Source: Halorientalis salina (GTDB taxonomy: Archaea > Halobacteriota > Halobacteria > Halobacteriales > Haloarculaceae). From it: a stretch of 64,000 nucleotides of DNA. Below are positions 27,800 to 37,750 of the stretch, one piece after another. The first letter of the stretch is position 1. Every line of letters begins with the position of its first letter. Below the pieces are notes generated by a model, which was not told where the DNA came from, searched no databases, and was given only the letters and a program-made list of their open reading frames with translations. Location: the NCBI RefSeq assembly GCF_005049285.1, contig NZ_SOSC01000005.1:62001-126000 (forward strand). The letters are read 5' to 3'. Position numbers and translations under genes: made by a program.

Positions 27800-27886
27800 A
27801 TGAGTTTGCTCGACTACATGAAGTCCCGTCGGTCACCAGCGTATCGAACGTCGTCGATCGCAGTTAGTGGAGGCCGCCACCGATGA
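27800..27886 (+). CDS. Short upstream ORF overlapping a lipoprotein gene
   Basis: A 28-codon frame (MSLLDYMKSRRSPAYRTSS...) whose TGA overlaps the ATG of the next gene (ATGA). The coupling suggests either a leader peptide that tunes the lipoprotein gene or chance. No homologue is recognised. Confidence 0.25.
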   Translation: MSLLDYMKSRRSPAYRTSSIAVSGGRHR

Positions 27887-28995
27887 GACGTGGCCTCCGC
27901 ATCGGAATCGTGCTGGTTCTGGCGCTCTCGATCGCCGGTGCTGGCTGCTCCGCGCTCACTGGTAATGGAACGCCCACACCCGCAAACGAGACCACTTCGA
28001 GAACGCCCGCCACCGTGACGCCGACGACTCCCCAATCGAATACCACTGCGACGCCTGAGGAAAACGCGTCCGAAAGTCCGGCCCCTGGCAACAACACCAC
28101 ACGTAACGAGTCCGGAGAGTCGCTGCCGAAATACGCCGCGATGATGAGCGATATCTTGCGATCGGACGATACGAATATGTCCTCGCTCGATTTGCCGGGG
28201 GAGAACAGTACGACCTTACACTCCAGCCAAATCGAGATCAAGTCGGTCGAACTCGAACCGTACGGGAACGAATCGAACAACGACACTCGACTCAGGGTCG
28301 AATACTACAATACTGAAGACGGGTTGAACGAGATCCGTGTCGCCGCCCTCGCATACACTCACGCGATGAATAATTCGCTACAAAGCGATGAGATTCTCTC
28401 TTTCGACGAAGTTGATGTTATTTCATATCAAAATAGAACTTCAACGGAACCAGCAGCACGTGTAAAAATTGACGGAGCATGGGTACTCAAATATATAGAA
28501 GGTGCTTGGAATGGGGAGTCATTTTTAAAATCAATTACTGCGACAGCTAGTGAATATAAATATGGCAATTTTGGGCCGAGTCCATATAATTTCAAACAGC
28601 GTCTTGAAAAACAATCACCAGAGAATGTTTCCATTGTTCGGGTCGAAGAATATGGTGCAATGGTGTTTGTTGATTATTCAACGGTGACACATCCAAAAAA
28701 CACAGATAAGCGGATGAATGAGATGATAAAAATATTAGAGACATATAGCAAAAGCGACAATAAGGACGAATTCAGTAGTGGTCATGATATATATAATTCA
28801 AATACGACAATTGGCCCAGATTTATATCTAGAAGAACGATACGTTGAGAACAGTAACACACATGATGTCAAAACCTGGCAAATACAAAATTCAGTTGATA
28901 CTTCCAAGATTGCCACCAATGAAATGTCATATAATGAGGTTTCATTATTAATTGAGGACAGACTCAATTATGAATCTAATATACTAGGTAAATAA
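27883..28995 (+). CDS. Putative lipoprotein with AT-rich 3' half
   Basis: 370 residues. A signal peptide with lipobox (ALSIAGAGCSAL) is followed by a Thr/Asn/Pro-rich glycosylatable stalk (about 25-75) and a folded body. The first 145 codons have normal haloarchaeal GC; from about base 28330 the DNA becomes strongly AT-rich with codons foreign to the genome. The body (VELEPYGNESNNDTRLRVEYYN...) is unknown. The gene converges on another exported protein whose 3' end is also AT-rich. Confidence 0.75.
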   Translation: MRRGLRIGIVLVLALSIAGAGCSALTGNGTPTPANETTSRTPATVTPTTPQSNTTATPEENASESPAPGNNTTRNESGESLPKYAAMMSDILRSDDTNMSSLDLPGENSTTLHSSQIEIKSVELEPYGNESNNDTRLRVEYYNTEDGLNEIRVAALAYTHAMNNSLQSDEILSFDEVDVISYQNRTSTEPAARVKIDGAWVLKYIEGAWNGESFLKSITATASEYKYGNFGPSPYNFKQRLEKQSPENVSIVRVEEYGAMVFVDYSTVTHPKNTDKRMNEMIKILETYSKSDNKDEFSSGHDIYNSNTTIGPDLYLEERYVENSNTHDVKTWQIQNSVDTSKIATNEMSYNEVSLLIEDRLNYESNILGK

Positions 28996-29215
28996 TACAT
29001 TATCAGTTATTGATTGCAATATATTGAATTACCACAAAGAGAAACAATTAAAACATCCTGAATTTCTATAATCCTCCAGTATTCCCAGATTCCCCGCCAT
29101 CTTTGACACTATCAGAATCATCTGATCCTTTATCAGATTCTTCATCACTTTCATCAACGCTATATGGACTATCTCCATTGTCCCCCTCATAACAGCACTC
29201 TACTGTTCCCTCGAC
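28330..29215. other. AT-rich block spanning the 3' ends of two convergent genes
   Basis: Composition drops sharply inside the lipoprotein gene at about 28330 and returns to normal inside the PKD gene at about 29215. The block contains no complete gene of its own. I see no transposase, no terminal repeats and no tRNA, so how it arrived is open. Confidence 0.65.
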
Positions 29216-29977
29216 TTCACCAGTATTTTCGTCGATGACGGTATTGTAGCCTTCCTTATCCACACTCGGCGCGGCCTCGACGTATTCGCCCCCGTCAACC
29301 CCCGATCGATAGAACCCTTGTCGGTGATCACCACCACCACTACGACGAGCCTGCGGTCGGACGACCAGTGACTCGTTCGTCCGCTGCCCGGCTACGTCGA
29401 TGACGGTCGCAGTCACGTTCCGGGGCGTCGCGTTAGCGAACGTGAACTCGTGGTCCACAGCCTGCTGGTCGCCCCCGATGGCTTGACTCCCCACCTCGCT
29501 ATCGTTCTCGTGCCACTCGACGCGTTCGAGGGGGACGTTCCCGGCGCTCGCGTCGGCGGTATAGGTCGTATCACTGCCAACGGTCGGGTTTTCCGTTCCG
29601 GAGAGCTGTACCGACGGCCCGGTGCCTGCGTTCGCTTCGACGTACAGCGTGTCCGACTGATTCAAACCGTCCTCGCCGGTGACGGAAACGGTCACGTTGT
29701 ACTGGCCGATGCGGGTCGGACGGAACGTGGTCGTCCCGCAACTCCCACAGGACGGTTCGAGGGTCGAGCCGTTGGGTGCCTCGATCGTCCAGTTGTAGGC
29801 GGTGATCGATCCGTCGGGGTCGCGGGAACCGGTCGCGTCCAGTTGCACCGTCGCACCGACGGTCGTCTGCTGGTCCAGCCCGGCGTCGGCCAGCGGCGGC
29901 TCCCCGGCGAGGCCGACCCCCGGCGCCCCTGTAGACAGTACGACTACCACGAAAACCCCCACTACCACCGATCTCAT
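29066..29977 (-). CDS. Secreted PKD-domain protein
   Basis: 303 residues. After a signal peptide (MRSVVVGVFVVVVLSTG) comes a PKD fold (about 28-112: PLADAGLDQQTTVGATVQLDATGS...) and a second beta-sandwich region (about 118-205). Such domains support cell-surface adhesion. The last 50 residues are an acidic, Ser/Asp-rich tail (DESDEESDKGSDDSDS) encoded in AT-rich DNA, unlike the rest. No membrane anchor or PGF-CTERM is visible, so the end may have been replaced or truncated. Confidence 0.75.
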   Translation of the reverse strand: MRSVVVGVFVVVVLSTGAPGVGLAGEPPLADAGLDQQTTVGATVQLDATGSRDPDGSITAYNWTIEAPNGSTLEPSCGSCGTTTFRPTRIGQYNVTVSVTGEDGLNQSDTLYVEANAGTGPSVQLSGTENPTVGSDTTYTADASAGNVPLERVEWHENDSEVGSQAIGGDQQAVDHEFTFANATPRNVTATVIDVAGQRTNESLVVRPQARRSGGGDHRQGFYRSGVDGGEYVEAAPSVDKEGYNTVIDENTGEVEGTVECCYEGDNGDSPYSVDESDEESDKGSDDSDSVKDGGESGNTGGL

Positions 29978-30144
29978 GTCCGTACACCTGGCCGTACTTT
30001 CGGTTTCACACTTAAACCTGGCTAGTCTGTTGGCCCGTTGTCAGGTAGTCTCGTGGGACACGGGACTGGCGAGGTGACTGGCAGCGACTCTCACGAGGGG
30101 CACCGCTCCGAAATCGTTTTGACTGGGGCGCGCGGACCGTCGGT

Positions 30145-31803
30145 ATGCCGACGGAATCAGCGCAGAATTACGACCCTACGAAGGGCCGGAAGTTCATTTT
30201 TGTAACCGGCGGGGTCATGTCAGGGCTCGGAAAGGGAATCACAGCCGCGAGTACCGGACGACTACTCGCCAACGCCGGGTTCGACGTGACTGCCGTGAAG
30301 ATCGATCCGTACCTCAACGTCGACGCGGGGACGATGAACCCCTACCAGCACGGGGAGGTCTACGTCCTGAAAGACGGCGGTGAGGTCGACCTCGATCTGG
30401 GGAACTACGAGCGGTTCCTCGACATCGACATGACCTTCGACCACAACGTCACGACGGGCAAAGTCTATCAGGAGGTCATCGAGCGGGAGCGCTCCGGCGA
30501 CTACCTGGGCAAGACCGTCCAGATCATCCCGCACATCACCGACGACATCAAGCGCCGGATCCGGGAAGCGGCAGAGGGTCACGACGTCTGTATCGTCGAG
30601 GTCGGCGGCACAGTCGGAGACATCGAAGGGATGCCCTTCCTGGAGGCCCTGCGACAGTTCGCACACGAGCAAGACGAGGACGATATTCTCTTTACCCACG
30701 TCACGCTCGTGCCCTACTCGAAGAACGGCGAGCAGAAGACCAAACCCACCCAGCACTCCGTGAAGGAACTGCGTTCTATCGGTCTGCAGCCGGACATCCT
30801 CGTCGGGCGCTGTGAGGACAAACTCCACCCAGACGTCAAGGAGAAAATCGCGCTGTTCTGCGACGTGCCCACCGAAGCGGTGTTCTCGAACCCCGACGTC
30901 GAGGACATCTACCACGTCCCGCTGATGGTCGAGGAGGAGGGACTCGACCAGTACGTCATGGAGCGACTCGACCTGGCCGAGGAGGCGCTCCCCGAGGACG
31001 AGCGGGACAACCGCTGGCGGAACCTCGTGACACAGGAGACGACGGGCGAGATCGACATCGCACTCGTCGGGAAGTACGGCCTCGAAGACGCCTACATCTC
31101 CATCCACGAGTCGCTCAAACACGCCGGACTGGAGGCCGGCGTCGACGTGAATCCCATCTGGGTCCACTCCGAAGAACTGGCGGACGGCTACGACGGGGAA
31201 CTCGACGACGTCGACGGCGTCGTCGTCCCCGGTGGCTTCGGCTCCCGCGGCATCGAAGGGAAGATCGAGGCCGTACGGTACGCCCGTGAGAACGACCTAC
31301 CGTATCTGGGACTCTGTCTGGGCTTCCAGATGGCCGTCGTCGAGTTCGCGCGGAACGTCCTCGGACTGGACGACGCCCACTCGGCCGAGATCGAACCGGA
31401 AACATCCCACCCGATCATCGACCTGCTGCCCGAGCAGTACGACCTGGAGGACATGGGCGGAACGATGCGACTCGGTGCCCACGAGACGGACATCGACGAG
31501 GGGACCGTCGCACACGAGATCTACGGCGACACGTCCTGTACGGAGCGCCACCGCCACCGCTACGAGGTCAATCCCGAGTACATCGACGACCTGGAGGAGG
31601 CAGGACTACGGTTCTCCGGCCACACCAACAACCGCATGGAGATCCTCGAACTCCCCGACCACCCGTACTTCGTGGGCACGCAGTTCCACCCCGAGTTCCG
31701 CTCGCGGCCCGGCCGGGCCTCACCGCCCTTCGTCGGCCTGCTGGAGGCGATCCTCGACGGTGACGACGCTCGCGGTCGCACCGAAGAGGAGGTGGAGGCA
31801 TAA
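30145..31803 (+). CDS. pyrG: CTP synthase
   Basis: 552 residues. It makes CTP from UTP, ATP and glutamine. The N-terminal amidoligase domain opens with [20 protein letters not shown] and contains [21 protein letters not shown]. The C-terminal class I glutaminase has its nucleophile in [12 protein letters not shown] and the partner histidine/glutamate in THFHPEF-like [10 protein letters not shown]. The stop overlaps the guaA start by one base (TAATG), so nucleotide synthesis genes are coupled. Confidence 0.97.
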   Translation: MPTESAQNYDPTKGRKFIFVTGGVMSGLGKGITAASTGRLLANAGFDVTAVKIDPYLNVDAGTMNPYQHGEVYVLKDGGEVDLDLGNYERFLDIDMTFDHNVTTGKVYQEVIERERSGDYLGKTVQIIPHITDDIKRRIREAAEGHDVCIVEVGGTVGDIEGMPFLEALRQFAHEQDEDDILFTHVTLVPYSKNGEQKTKPTQHSVKELRSIGLQPDILVGRCEDKLHPDVKEKIALFCDVPTEAVFSNPDVEDIYHVPLMVEEEGLDQYVMERLDLAEEALPEDERDNRWRNLVTQETTGEIDIALVGKYGLEDAYISIHESLKHAGLEAGVDVNPIWVHSEELADGYDGELDDVDGVVVPGGFGSRGIEGKIEAVRYARENDLPYLGLCLGFQMAVVEFARNVLGLDDAHSAEIEPETSHPIIDLLPEQYDLEDMGGTMRLGAHETDIDEGTVAHEIYGDTSCTERHRHRYEVNPEYIDDLEEAGLRFSGHTNNRMEILELPDHPYFVGTQFHPEFRSRPGRASPPFVGLLEAILDGDDARGRTEEEVEA

Positions 31804-32720
31804 TGGTCGACGTCGATTCGTTCATCGACGAGAAGATCGAGGAGATCGCCGAATCGGTCGGCGACGCCCACGCCATCATCGCGCTGTCGGGCGGCGTCGA
31901 CTCCTCGACGGCCGCGGCACTGGCCTACGAGGCCATCGGCGACCAGTTGACCCCCGTCTACGTCGACACCGGACTGATGCGGAAAGGCGAGACCGAGGAG
32001 ATCCGCGAGACCTTCGACTACATGGACTCCCTGCGCATCGTCGAGGCCAAAGACCGCTTCCTCGACGCCCTCGAAGGCGAGACCGACCCCGAGGAGAAGC
32101 GCCACATCATCGGCGAGCAGTTCATCCGCGAGTTCGAGACGGTCGCCAACGAGGTCGAGGCGGACTACCTCGTCCAGGGGACGATCTACCCCGACCGCAT
32201 CGAGAGCGAGGGGACGATCAAGTCCCACCACAACGTCGGCGGGCTGCCCGACGTCGTCGACTTCGAGGGCATCGTCGAGCCGATGCGGGACCTCTACAAG
32301 GACGAAGTACGGGAGGTCGCGCGCGAACTCGACTTAGAGGAGATCATCTCCGAGCGGATGCCGTTCCCCGGTCCCGGGCTCGCGGTCCGCATCATCGGCG
32401 AAGTCACCGACGAGAAACTCGACGTCGCACGCGAGGCCAACCACGTCGTCGAGGAAGAACTCGAAGACCACGACCCGTGGCAGGCGCTCGCGGCCGTCAT
32501 CGGCAAGGCGACGGGCGTCAAGGGCGACAACCGCGTCCACGGGTGGGTCGTCGCCGTCCGGTCGGTCGAGAGCCGTGACGGGATGACCGCCCGCGCCCAG
32601 GAGGTCGACTGGGGGACGCTCCAGCGCATCCAGTCGCGCATCACCGGCGAGAACGACAACGTCGCGCGCGTCCTCTACGACGTGACACACAAGCCGCCGG
32701 CGACGATCGAGTACGAGTAA
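31803..32720 (+). CDS. guaA: GMP synthase ATP-pyrophosphatase subunit (subunit B)
   Basis: 305 residues. In archaea GMP synthase is split; this is the ATP-PPase and dimerisation part that adenylates XMP. The PP-loop is [39 protein letters not shown] and the C-terminal dimer region ([19 protein letters not shown] end) are present. The glutaminase subunit is not in this window. Translation is coupled to pyrG by a one-base overlap. Confidence 0.95.
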   Translation: MVDVDSFIDEKIEEIAESVGDAHAIIALSGGVDSSTAAALAYEAIGDQLTPVYVDTGLMRKGETEEIRETFDYMDSLRIVEAKDRFLDALEGETDPEEKRHIIGEQFIREFETVANEVEADYLVQGTIYPDRIESEGTIKSHHNVGGLPDVVDFEGIVEPMRDLYKDEVREVARELDLEEIISERMPFPGPGLAVRIIGEVTDEKLDVAREANHVVEEELEDHDPWQALAAVIGKATGVKGDNRVHGWVVAVRSVESRDGMTARAQEVDWGTLQRIQSRITGENDNVARVLYDVTHKPPATIEYE

Positions 32721-32765
32721 CCCTCGACACCTTCTTTTCGCTGGCACGGGTGGTCGCCGCTATCG

Positions 32766-33347
32766 ATGGCGAATCCCGACCTCCCAGGAGTCCCGGAGCC
32801 GATCCGCTCGACCGTCCGGGCAGTGCCGGTCTGCAACCCGCTCTTGCTGGCCATCGCGGGCGTCGTCTACGCGCTCGTCCTCGGCGTCCTCGTCGTGCTG
32901 TGGTGGGGCGTCGCGGCGCTCGGTGGGGTTCCCGCACCTCCGCTTTCGCTCCGGACGGCCGCGCTCCTGTGGGGCGTCGGGGTCGGGCTGGCACTCCTGC
33001 GGGACACGGCCAGGAAGCGTCGGATGGCCGTCGAGATCACTCCCGGGTGGGTACGGCGGACGTTCGGGGCGAACACGGTGACGGTTCCGCGGGCCGAGAT
33101 CGCGGACGTGCAGGTACGGGTGACCGTCGCTGACCGACTCGCCCGCACCCGGACGTTCGACGTGTACGACGCCGACGGCCACAGGCTTCGATTGCCACGC
33201 GTCCGCGACGCCGACGCCATCGAGCGCGCACTGCAGGCCGATGTCGAGGACCGGGGAGACGGAGCGGACGGCGACGACGAGGGAGCGGAGCCAGCGGGCC
33301 AGGACCGTGAGAGCCAAACCCCGGGGGCGTCACGGAACGATACATGA
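32766..33347 (+). CDS. Membrane protein with PH-like domain
   Basis: 193 residues. Two transmembrane helices (about 28-52 and 60-78) precede a bacterial PH-type domain (AVEITPGWVRRTFGANTVTVPRAEIADVQV...), then a polar acidic tail. The role is unknown. Its stop overlaps the next gene by four bases (ATGA), and it follows guaA by 45 bases, so it probably belongs to the same transcript. Confidence 0.7.
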   Translation: MANPDLPGVPEPIRSTVRAVPVCNPLLLAIAGVVYALVLGVLVVLWWGVAALGGVPAPPLSLRTAALLWGVGVGLALLRDTARKRRMAVEITPGWVRRTFGANTVTVPRAEIADVQVRVTVADRLARTRTFDVYDADGHRLRLPRVRDADAIERALQADVEDRGDGADGDDEGAEPAGQDRESQTPGASRNDT

Positions 33348-33667
33348 ACGCAGTCATCGCCGGTCCCGACGAGCACGACCTGGGGACGGCACTCGACGAG
33401 ACGGGTATCGTCGTCACGCGCGCGGGCGGCACCGCGAACCGTCCTGCACTGGAAGACGCCGGCATCGTCGACGCCGACGTGCTGGTGCTGACCGACACCG
33501 AGCTCGCGACCTCGATCCCGGTCGCCAAGGACTTAAACGACGACCTGCACGTCATCGTCTACGCGAGCGACTCGCTCCCGGAGTTCGCGAAGGGACAGGC
33601 CGACATGCTGCTCGACCCGGAGCTGTTCAGCCCCGAGGCCGTCGCGGAAGAACTCGCTGCCGACTGA
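33344..33667 (+). CDS. Small Rossmann-like protein (DUF7126-like)
   Basis: 107 residues. The pattern AVIAGPDEHDLGTALDETGIVV, VLVLTDTELATSIPVAKDLN and VIVYASDSLPEF looks like half a TrkA-N/Rossmann domain. Homologues in haloarchaea are commonly found beside pyrG and are often mislabelled CTP synthetase; it lacks any such catalytic motif. Regulation of nucleotide synthesis is a plausible inference from position only. Confidence 0.75.
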   Translation: MNAVIAGPDEHDLGTALDETGIVVTRAGGTANRPALEDAGIVDADVLVLTDTELATSIPVAKDLNDDLHVIVYASDSLPEFAKGQADMLLDPELFSPEAVAEELAAD

Positions 33668-33670
33668 GAT

Positions 33671-34345
33671 CTACAGGGAACGCGCCAGTCGTTCGAGGCG
33701 CACACTGCCGCCCGTCCGGAACGGGACGCCGTGTCCCATCCCGGCAATCTCGAACGACGGGGCACGGTCGGCGAGATCCTGGATGCTCGCCGCCACGTCG
33801 TCCGTGTCGTAGCTCATGAGCCACGGCGACGGCCGGAGGTCGCCACCGGACTCGACGACGAGGTCGCCGAGGAACGCGGCATCCAGCGAGTCGCTGACGT
33901 AGGCGACGTGACCCGGCGTGTGCCCGGGCGTGTGGTACGCAGTGAAGGACCCGATCTCGTCACCGTCTTCGACCGTTTCGACGGGAAGACCCGGTGGCTT
34001 GAGTACGGGGCCGAGAACGGTCTGGAGGAGGCCCTTGTGATTGGTGACCGGCGGTCGTTTTTCCCCGGAAACGAGCGGTGCGTCGGCCTCGCCGACGTAG
34101 ACCGTCGCATCGAGTCCAGGGAGTCGACCCAGCGTCCCGACGTGGTCGAAGTCGTAGTGGGTCAGGAGAACGCGGTCGAGGTCCTCGGGAGCATGTCCGG
34201 CTTCCTCGATACCGAGGACGAGGGATCGGCTGTCCCAGGGGTTGCCTGCGTCGACGAGCGTCAGCGTCCCGCCGTCGTCGACGAGATAGGCGTTCACCCC
34301 GAACAGGTCGTACCACCAGAGACCGTCCCCGAGAGCGGTGACCAT
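33671..34345 (-). CDS. Metallo-beta-lactamase fold hydrolase
   Basis: 224 residues from ATG 34345 (MVTALGDGLWWYDL). The MBL metal motif is LLTHYDFDHVG, with Asp where the second His of HxHxDH normally sits; later ligands HTPGHTPGHVA and FLGDLVV, and GMGHGVPF near the end, are in place. Such single-domain enzymes hydrolyse thioesters or lactones; the substrate is unknown. The altered ligand may change metal content. It is convergent with the previous gene and divergent from the cupin at 34452. Confidence 0.88.
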   Translation of the reverse strand: MVTALGDGLWWYDLFGVNAYLVDDGGTLTLVDAGNPWDSRSLVLGIEEAGHAPEDLDRVLLTHYDFDHVGTLGRLPGLDATVYVGEADAPLVSGEKRPPVTNHKGLLQTVLGPVLKPPGLPVETVEDGDEIGSFTAYHTPGHTPGHVAYVSDSLDAAFLGDLVVESGGDLRPSPWLMSYDTDDVAASIQDLADRAPSFEIAGMGHGVPFRTGGSVRLERLARSL

Positions 34346-34451
34346 GTGTCCGTTCGGACCTGGAGCGAGTAAAAGCCACGTCTGGCGGCAGACTGGGCTC
34401 CCGCGTGGTGGTCGCCCGAACCGATAAGGCAGGGCCGACCGACCTGTCGGT

Positions 34452-34769
34452 ATGGCACTCGACAGGCTTCCCGACCTCGACCCGGACGACGGCGAGGTCA
34501 TCGACGAGGAACTGGCGGTGACCGACGACGTGCTGGTGAAAGTCTTCGCGCTCGGTCCCGGTGCGACGCTCGATCCGCACGAACACGCCGACGCAACGAA
34601 CGTCTTCCACGTGGTGGAGGGGACGGTCACGGTCCTCCAGGGCGACGACGCGGAGACCGTAACTGCACCGGGAGTCGTTCTCAACGAACGGGGGCAGGCA
34701 CACGGGGCACGCAACGACACGGACGAAACGGCAGTGCTGACCGCGAGCCTCTGTCCACTTCCAGGGTAG
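34452..34769 (+). CDS. Cupin domain protein
   Basis: 105 residues forming one cupin barrel. The metal-binding histidines are in LDPHEHADATNVFHVVEGTVTV and GQAHGARNDTDE. It is unrelated in sequence detail to the cupin at 11344 and has no hairpin insertion. The function is unknown; it could be a small-molecule sensor or isomerase. Confidence 0.85.
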   Translation: MALDRLPDLDPDDGEVIDEELAVTDDVLVKVFALGPGATLDPHEHADATNVFHVVEGTVTVLQGDDAETVTAPGVVLNERGQAHGARNDTDETAVLTASLCPLPG

Positions 34770-35204
34770 GGCCGCGCTTACGGGACGATTTCTCCGACCG
34801 ACGATCCGTTTCGTTTCCGACAGAGACGGGAGGAACCCGCCGATGTGCCGGTAAACGCCGATTTCTCGACCCGGATAGTTTCGCGTGTACGGACGGCCAC
34901 AAAGCACATAACGGGCATTTACTGGCGGTCGTAGACGACGCTTTCCGCATCCGATCATAGCCAGCCGGCAGACTGTTCATAACAATGGGCGGGAACGTGG
35001 ACGGTTCTCCTCGTATCCTATGACTGGATTACCCATTCGTAATCCGACAACCAGTGCAAGCCGCCGTCGTCGACCCCACGACAGATTGGGCAGACGACGG
35101 TTCAGAGGGACGACGGCCGCCCGTTCGAGTTCGTCCCCGGGACCAACCCCGTTCACCTCGGCTCCGACCCGCCTGAACGACACTCTCGCGGGAGGCGGGG
35201 TCGC
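34770..35204. other. Intergenic region upstream of the PGF-CTERM surface protein
   Basis: No convincing gene. A TATA-like ttcataacaa (34976-34985) is followed by a 62-codon Arg/Pro-rich frame (35020-35208) overlapping the next start by ATGA, which I regard as non-coding leader. The long distance to the coding start suggests a long 5' leader. Confidence 0.35.
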
Positions 35205-37736
35205 ATGACCGGTACGCGAGGACGCTGGCAGGCCGGCATACTCGTCGCCCTGCTCTGTTGTTCGGTCTTCGCCCTGGCCGTGCCCGCCGGCGCGACCGAT
35301 ACAGGAGGGGCGTCGACCGACCTCGCGCAAAGCAACGATACCGACTCCGAGGAGTCGTTCGCCATCAGACAAGGGGGAGAGTGTTACGAAGTCAGGCCCC
35401 TGGGAGACGGTACGCAGACGATCGAGGACTACTACAATTATAGCACCGCCGCCGATTTCAGCTCGGCTGGGACGACCGCCCTCCAGGACAACCAGGTGAG
35501 TAACCTCTTTGTCTATCACGGAAGTGAGGGGTACAGTCTTGTTTTCCTCCACGACGAGTACGCCGATGACGCAGCCCACGGGAGCACGCTCACGATGGAG
35601 TTCTCCGGGCTCCCCGCCGACGGTGAGTGGGCCGTCAGGGACGACTACTACACGATCGATAACCAGACTCAGGACGACGATTACACCATCGAGGAGACCT
35701 ACACCAAGATCGACTGGAAGTGGACGGACGACCGAACCGACGGCGGCGCCTTCCGTGGACTGACCGCCTCGGAAGAGGTCAGTATCACCATCGATCCAGC
35801 GTTCAACGAGGCGGCCGACCACTGGGGCGACTGGTATAGCGCCGGCGGTGACGACCGCGTCGAGAGCTGGCGGCTCTACACCGACAGGGAAACCACTCAG
35901 GAGTTAGAGATGGACAGCAACGTCACGGTCACCCGTTCGTCGTGTGACTCGACAGCCCCCTCGGCGGAACTCGAGGCAAGTTCCGGGAGCGTCCCCGTCG
36001 ACGAGTCCGTCACATTCGACGCGGGTGCGAGCACGGACGACTCGGCGATCAGCGAGTACCGCTGGGACTTCGACGGTGACGGGTCCGTCGAACGGACGAC
36101 CTCGGACGCGACGATCACCCACACGTACGGAACGGCCGACACGTACGACGCCAGTGTCACGGTGGCTGACGAGGCGGGCAACACCGATACGGCGACCGTC
36201 TCCGTGACTGTCACCGACGAATCCGACGGTTCCGATGGTGACGACGGCAGCGATGGATCTGACGGTTCCGATGGTGACGACGGCAGCGATGGATCTGACG
36301 GTTCCGATGGTGACGATGGCAGCGATGGATCTGACGGATCAGACGGTGACGATGGCAGCGATGGATCTGACGGCTCTGATGGCGACGATGGCAGCGATGG
36401 ATCTGACGGCTCTGATGGTGACGACGGCTCCGATGGATCTGACGGCTCTGATGGCGACGATGGCAGCGATGGATCTGACGGCTCTGATGGTGACGACGGC
36501 TCCGATGGATCTGACGGTTCCGATGGTGACAATGGCAGCGATGGATCTGACGGCTCTGATGGCGACGACGGCTCCGATGGGTCTGATGGTGACGACGGCG
36601 AGGACACGGAACCACCGACCGCCGACATCGTGATCCCGGAGACCGTGACCGTCGACGAGACCGTCACGATCACTGCCGAGAACGTCACGGATCAGAGCGA
36701 AATCACGCACGTCTGCTGGTACGTCGACGGAGAACCGGGTCCCGACGGTCGAACCCTCGAAGAGACGTTCTCGACTACCGGAACCCACACCGTCACCGTC
36801 GAATTACGGGACAGCGCCGGGAACTCCGACAAGCTAACGGAGGAGTTCGAGGTGACCGCCGAGGAATCCGACGGTGACGGCGGTAACGACGGCAATGACG
36901 GCTCCGACGGTTCCGATGGCGACGAATCCGACGGAAGCGACGGTGACGACGGTGACAGCGGAGACGGAGACGAAAGCGACGACTCGGCGGACGACGAGAT
37001 CGACATCGATCCGAGCGGGTCGATGGCCGACTATTCGGGCGATTACGGTCCCTACTTCGAGGAGTCAACCAGCAACCCCGCGGTCGAGTACATCGAACTC
37101 AACGCGAGTTCGATACCACGCGGCGAGGCGGTCGAAGTGAGCGTCTGGCTCTCGGACACCGAGGACATCGACGACGAGTACGGGTTCGATCTGACCGTCC
37201 ACAGAGAGGGACACAACGGCAGTAACGCCACGGTCGTGAACGAATCCGAGTTGACGATATCGCCAGGGCAGCGGTCCGTTACCTCCTCGTCGCTGGTGTT
37301 CGAGAAGTCGGGCGCGTACCGGGCGGTCATCGGCAACCACAGCAGGTCGTTCACCGTCGAGAACGAGACGGACGACGACGAGTCAACGACGGACAACGAC
37401 GAGTCAACGACTGACGACGGGTCGGACGGAGACGAGTCGACCGAGCAGGACGTCGACAGCGACCCCGAGGAGGAAGGGCTGAGTCAGGAAACGCCCGGTA
37501 ACCAGACGACGGTCGATCAGCGGACGGTTACTGCGGGCACCGCCAACGTGACGACCGAAACCGAGACAGCCACGACCGAAACCGACACGGCACGGACCGA
37601 GAGCGACACGGAGACACCCGAGACCGAAACCGAGCGTTCGGAGACTACGACTAGTTCCGACGGTCCCGGATTCGGCATCCTCGGTGGGTTCGTCGCGGTG
37701 GTGCTCTCGGTCGCTGCAGTGACGCGACGGTACTAG
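35205..37736 (+). CDS. Cell-surface PKD protein with Ser-Asp-Gly repeats and PGF-CTERM
   Basis: 843 residues. Signal peptide (GILVALLCCSVFALAVPAGA), an unknown beta-rich region (about 30-250), a PKD domain (about 252-338: DSTAPSAELEASSGSV...), a low-complexity SDGSDGDDG repeat (about 342-465), a second Ig-like domain (about 468-555), an acidic linker and a third beta domain (about 615-715). The Thr/Glu-rich stalk ends in GPGFGILGGFVAVVLSVAAV plus RRY, a PGF-CTERM sorting signal for archaeosortase and lipid attachment. A large surface adhesin or S-layer-associated protein is likely. Confidence 0.9.
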   Translation: MTGTRGRWQAGILVALLCCSVFALAVPAGATDTGGASTDLAQSNDTDSEESFAIRQGGECYEVRPLGDGTQTIEDYYNYSTAADFSSAGTTALQDNQVSNLFVYHGSEGYSLVFLHDEYADDAAHGSTLTMEFSGLPADGEWAVRDDYYTIDNQTQDDDYTIEETYTKIDWKWTDDRTDGGAFRGLTASEEVSITIDPAFNEAADHWGDWYSAGGDDRVESWRLYTDRETTQELEMDSNVTVTRSSCDSTAPSAELEASSGSVPVDESVTFDAGASTDDSAISEYRWDFDGDGSVERTTSDATITHTYGTADTYDASVTVADEAGNTDTATVSVTVTDESDGSDGDDGSDGSDGSDGDDGSDGSDGSDGDDGSDGSDGSDGDDGSDGSDGSDGDDGSDGSDGSDGDDGSDGSDGSDGDDGSDGSDGSDGDDGSDGSDGSDGDNGSDGSDGSDGDDGSDGSDGDDGEDTEPPTADIVIPETVTVDETVTITAENVTDQSEITHVCWYVDGEPGPDGRTLEETFSTTGTHTVTVELRDSAGNSDKLTEEFEVTAEESDGDGGNDGNDGSDGSDGDESDGSDGDDGDSGDGDESDDSADDEIDIDPSGSMADYSGDYGPYFEESTSNPAVEYIELNASSIPRGEAVEVSVWLSDTEDIDDEYGFDLTVHREGHNGSNATVVNESELTISPGQRSVTSSSLVFEKSGAYRAVIGNHSRSFTVENETDDDESTTDNDESTTDDGSDGDESTEQDVDSDPEEEGLSQETPGNQTTVDQRTVTAGTANVTTETETATTETDTARTESDTETPETETERSETTTSSDGPGFGILGGFVAVVLSVAAVTRRY
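36226..36600 (+). repeat. Tandem 36-base repeats coding for Ser-Asp-Gly units
   Basis: About ten tandem 36-base units each encode a 12-residue SDG/DDG block; third-position changes (ggc/ggt, tct/tcc) distinguish them. The array probably varies in copy number by slippage. It is coding, not a CRISPR. Confidence 0.9.
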
Positions 37737-37750
37737 GCGTCACGTTGCAG

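Noticed and set aside
35020-35208. 62-codon Arg/Pro-rich frame upstream of the surface protein
   Set aside because: The composition is unlike haloarchaeal proteins; the ATGA overlap is probably chance.
34977-35822. 281-codon minus-strand frame
   Set aside because: It is antisense to the PGF-CTERM gene, which has a signal peptide, domains and a sorting signal.
36226-36600. CRISPR-like regular repeats
   Set aside because: There are no unique spacers; the units are contiguous and translate into an SDG-rich stretch of a surface protein.
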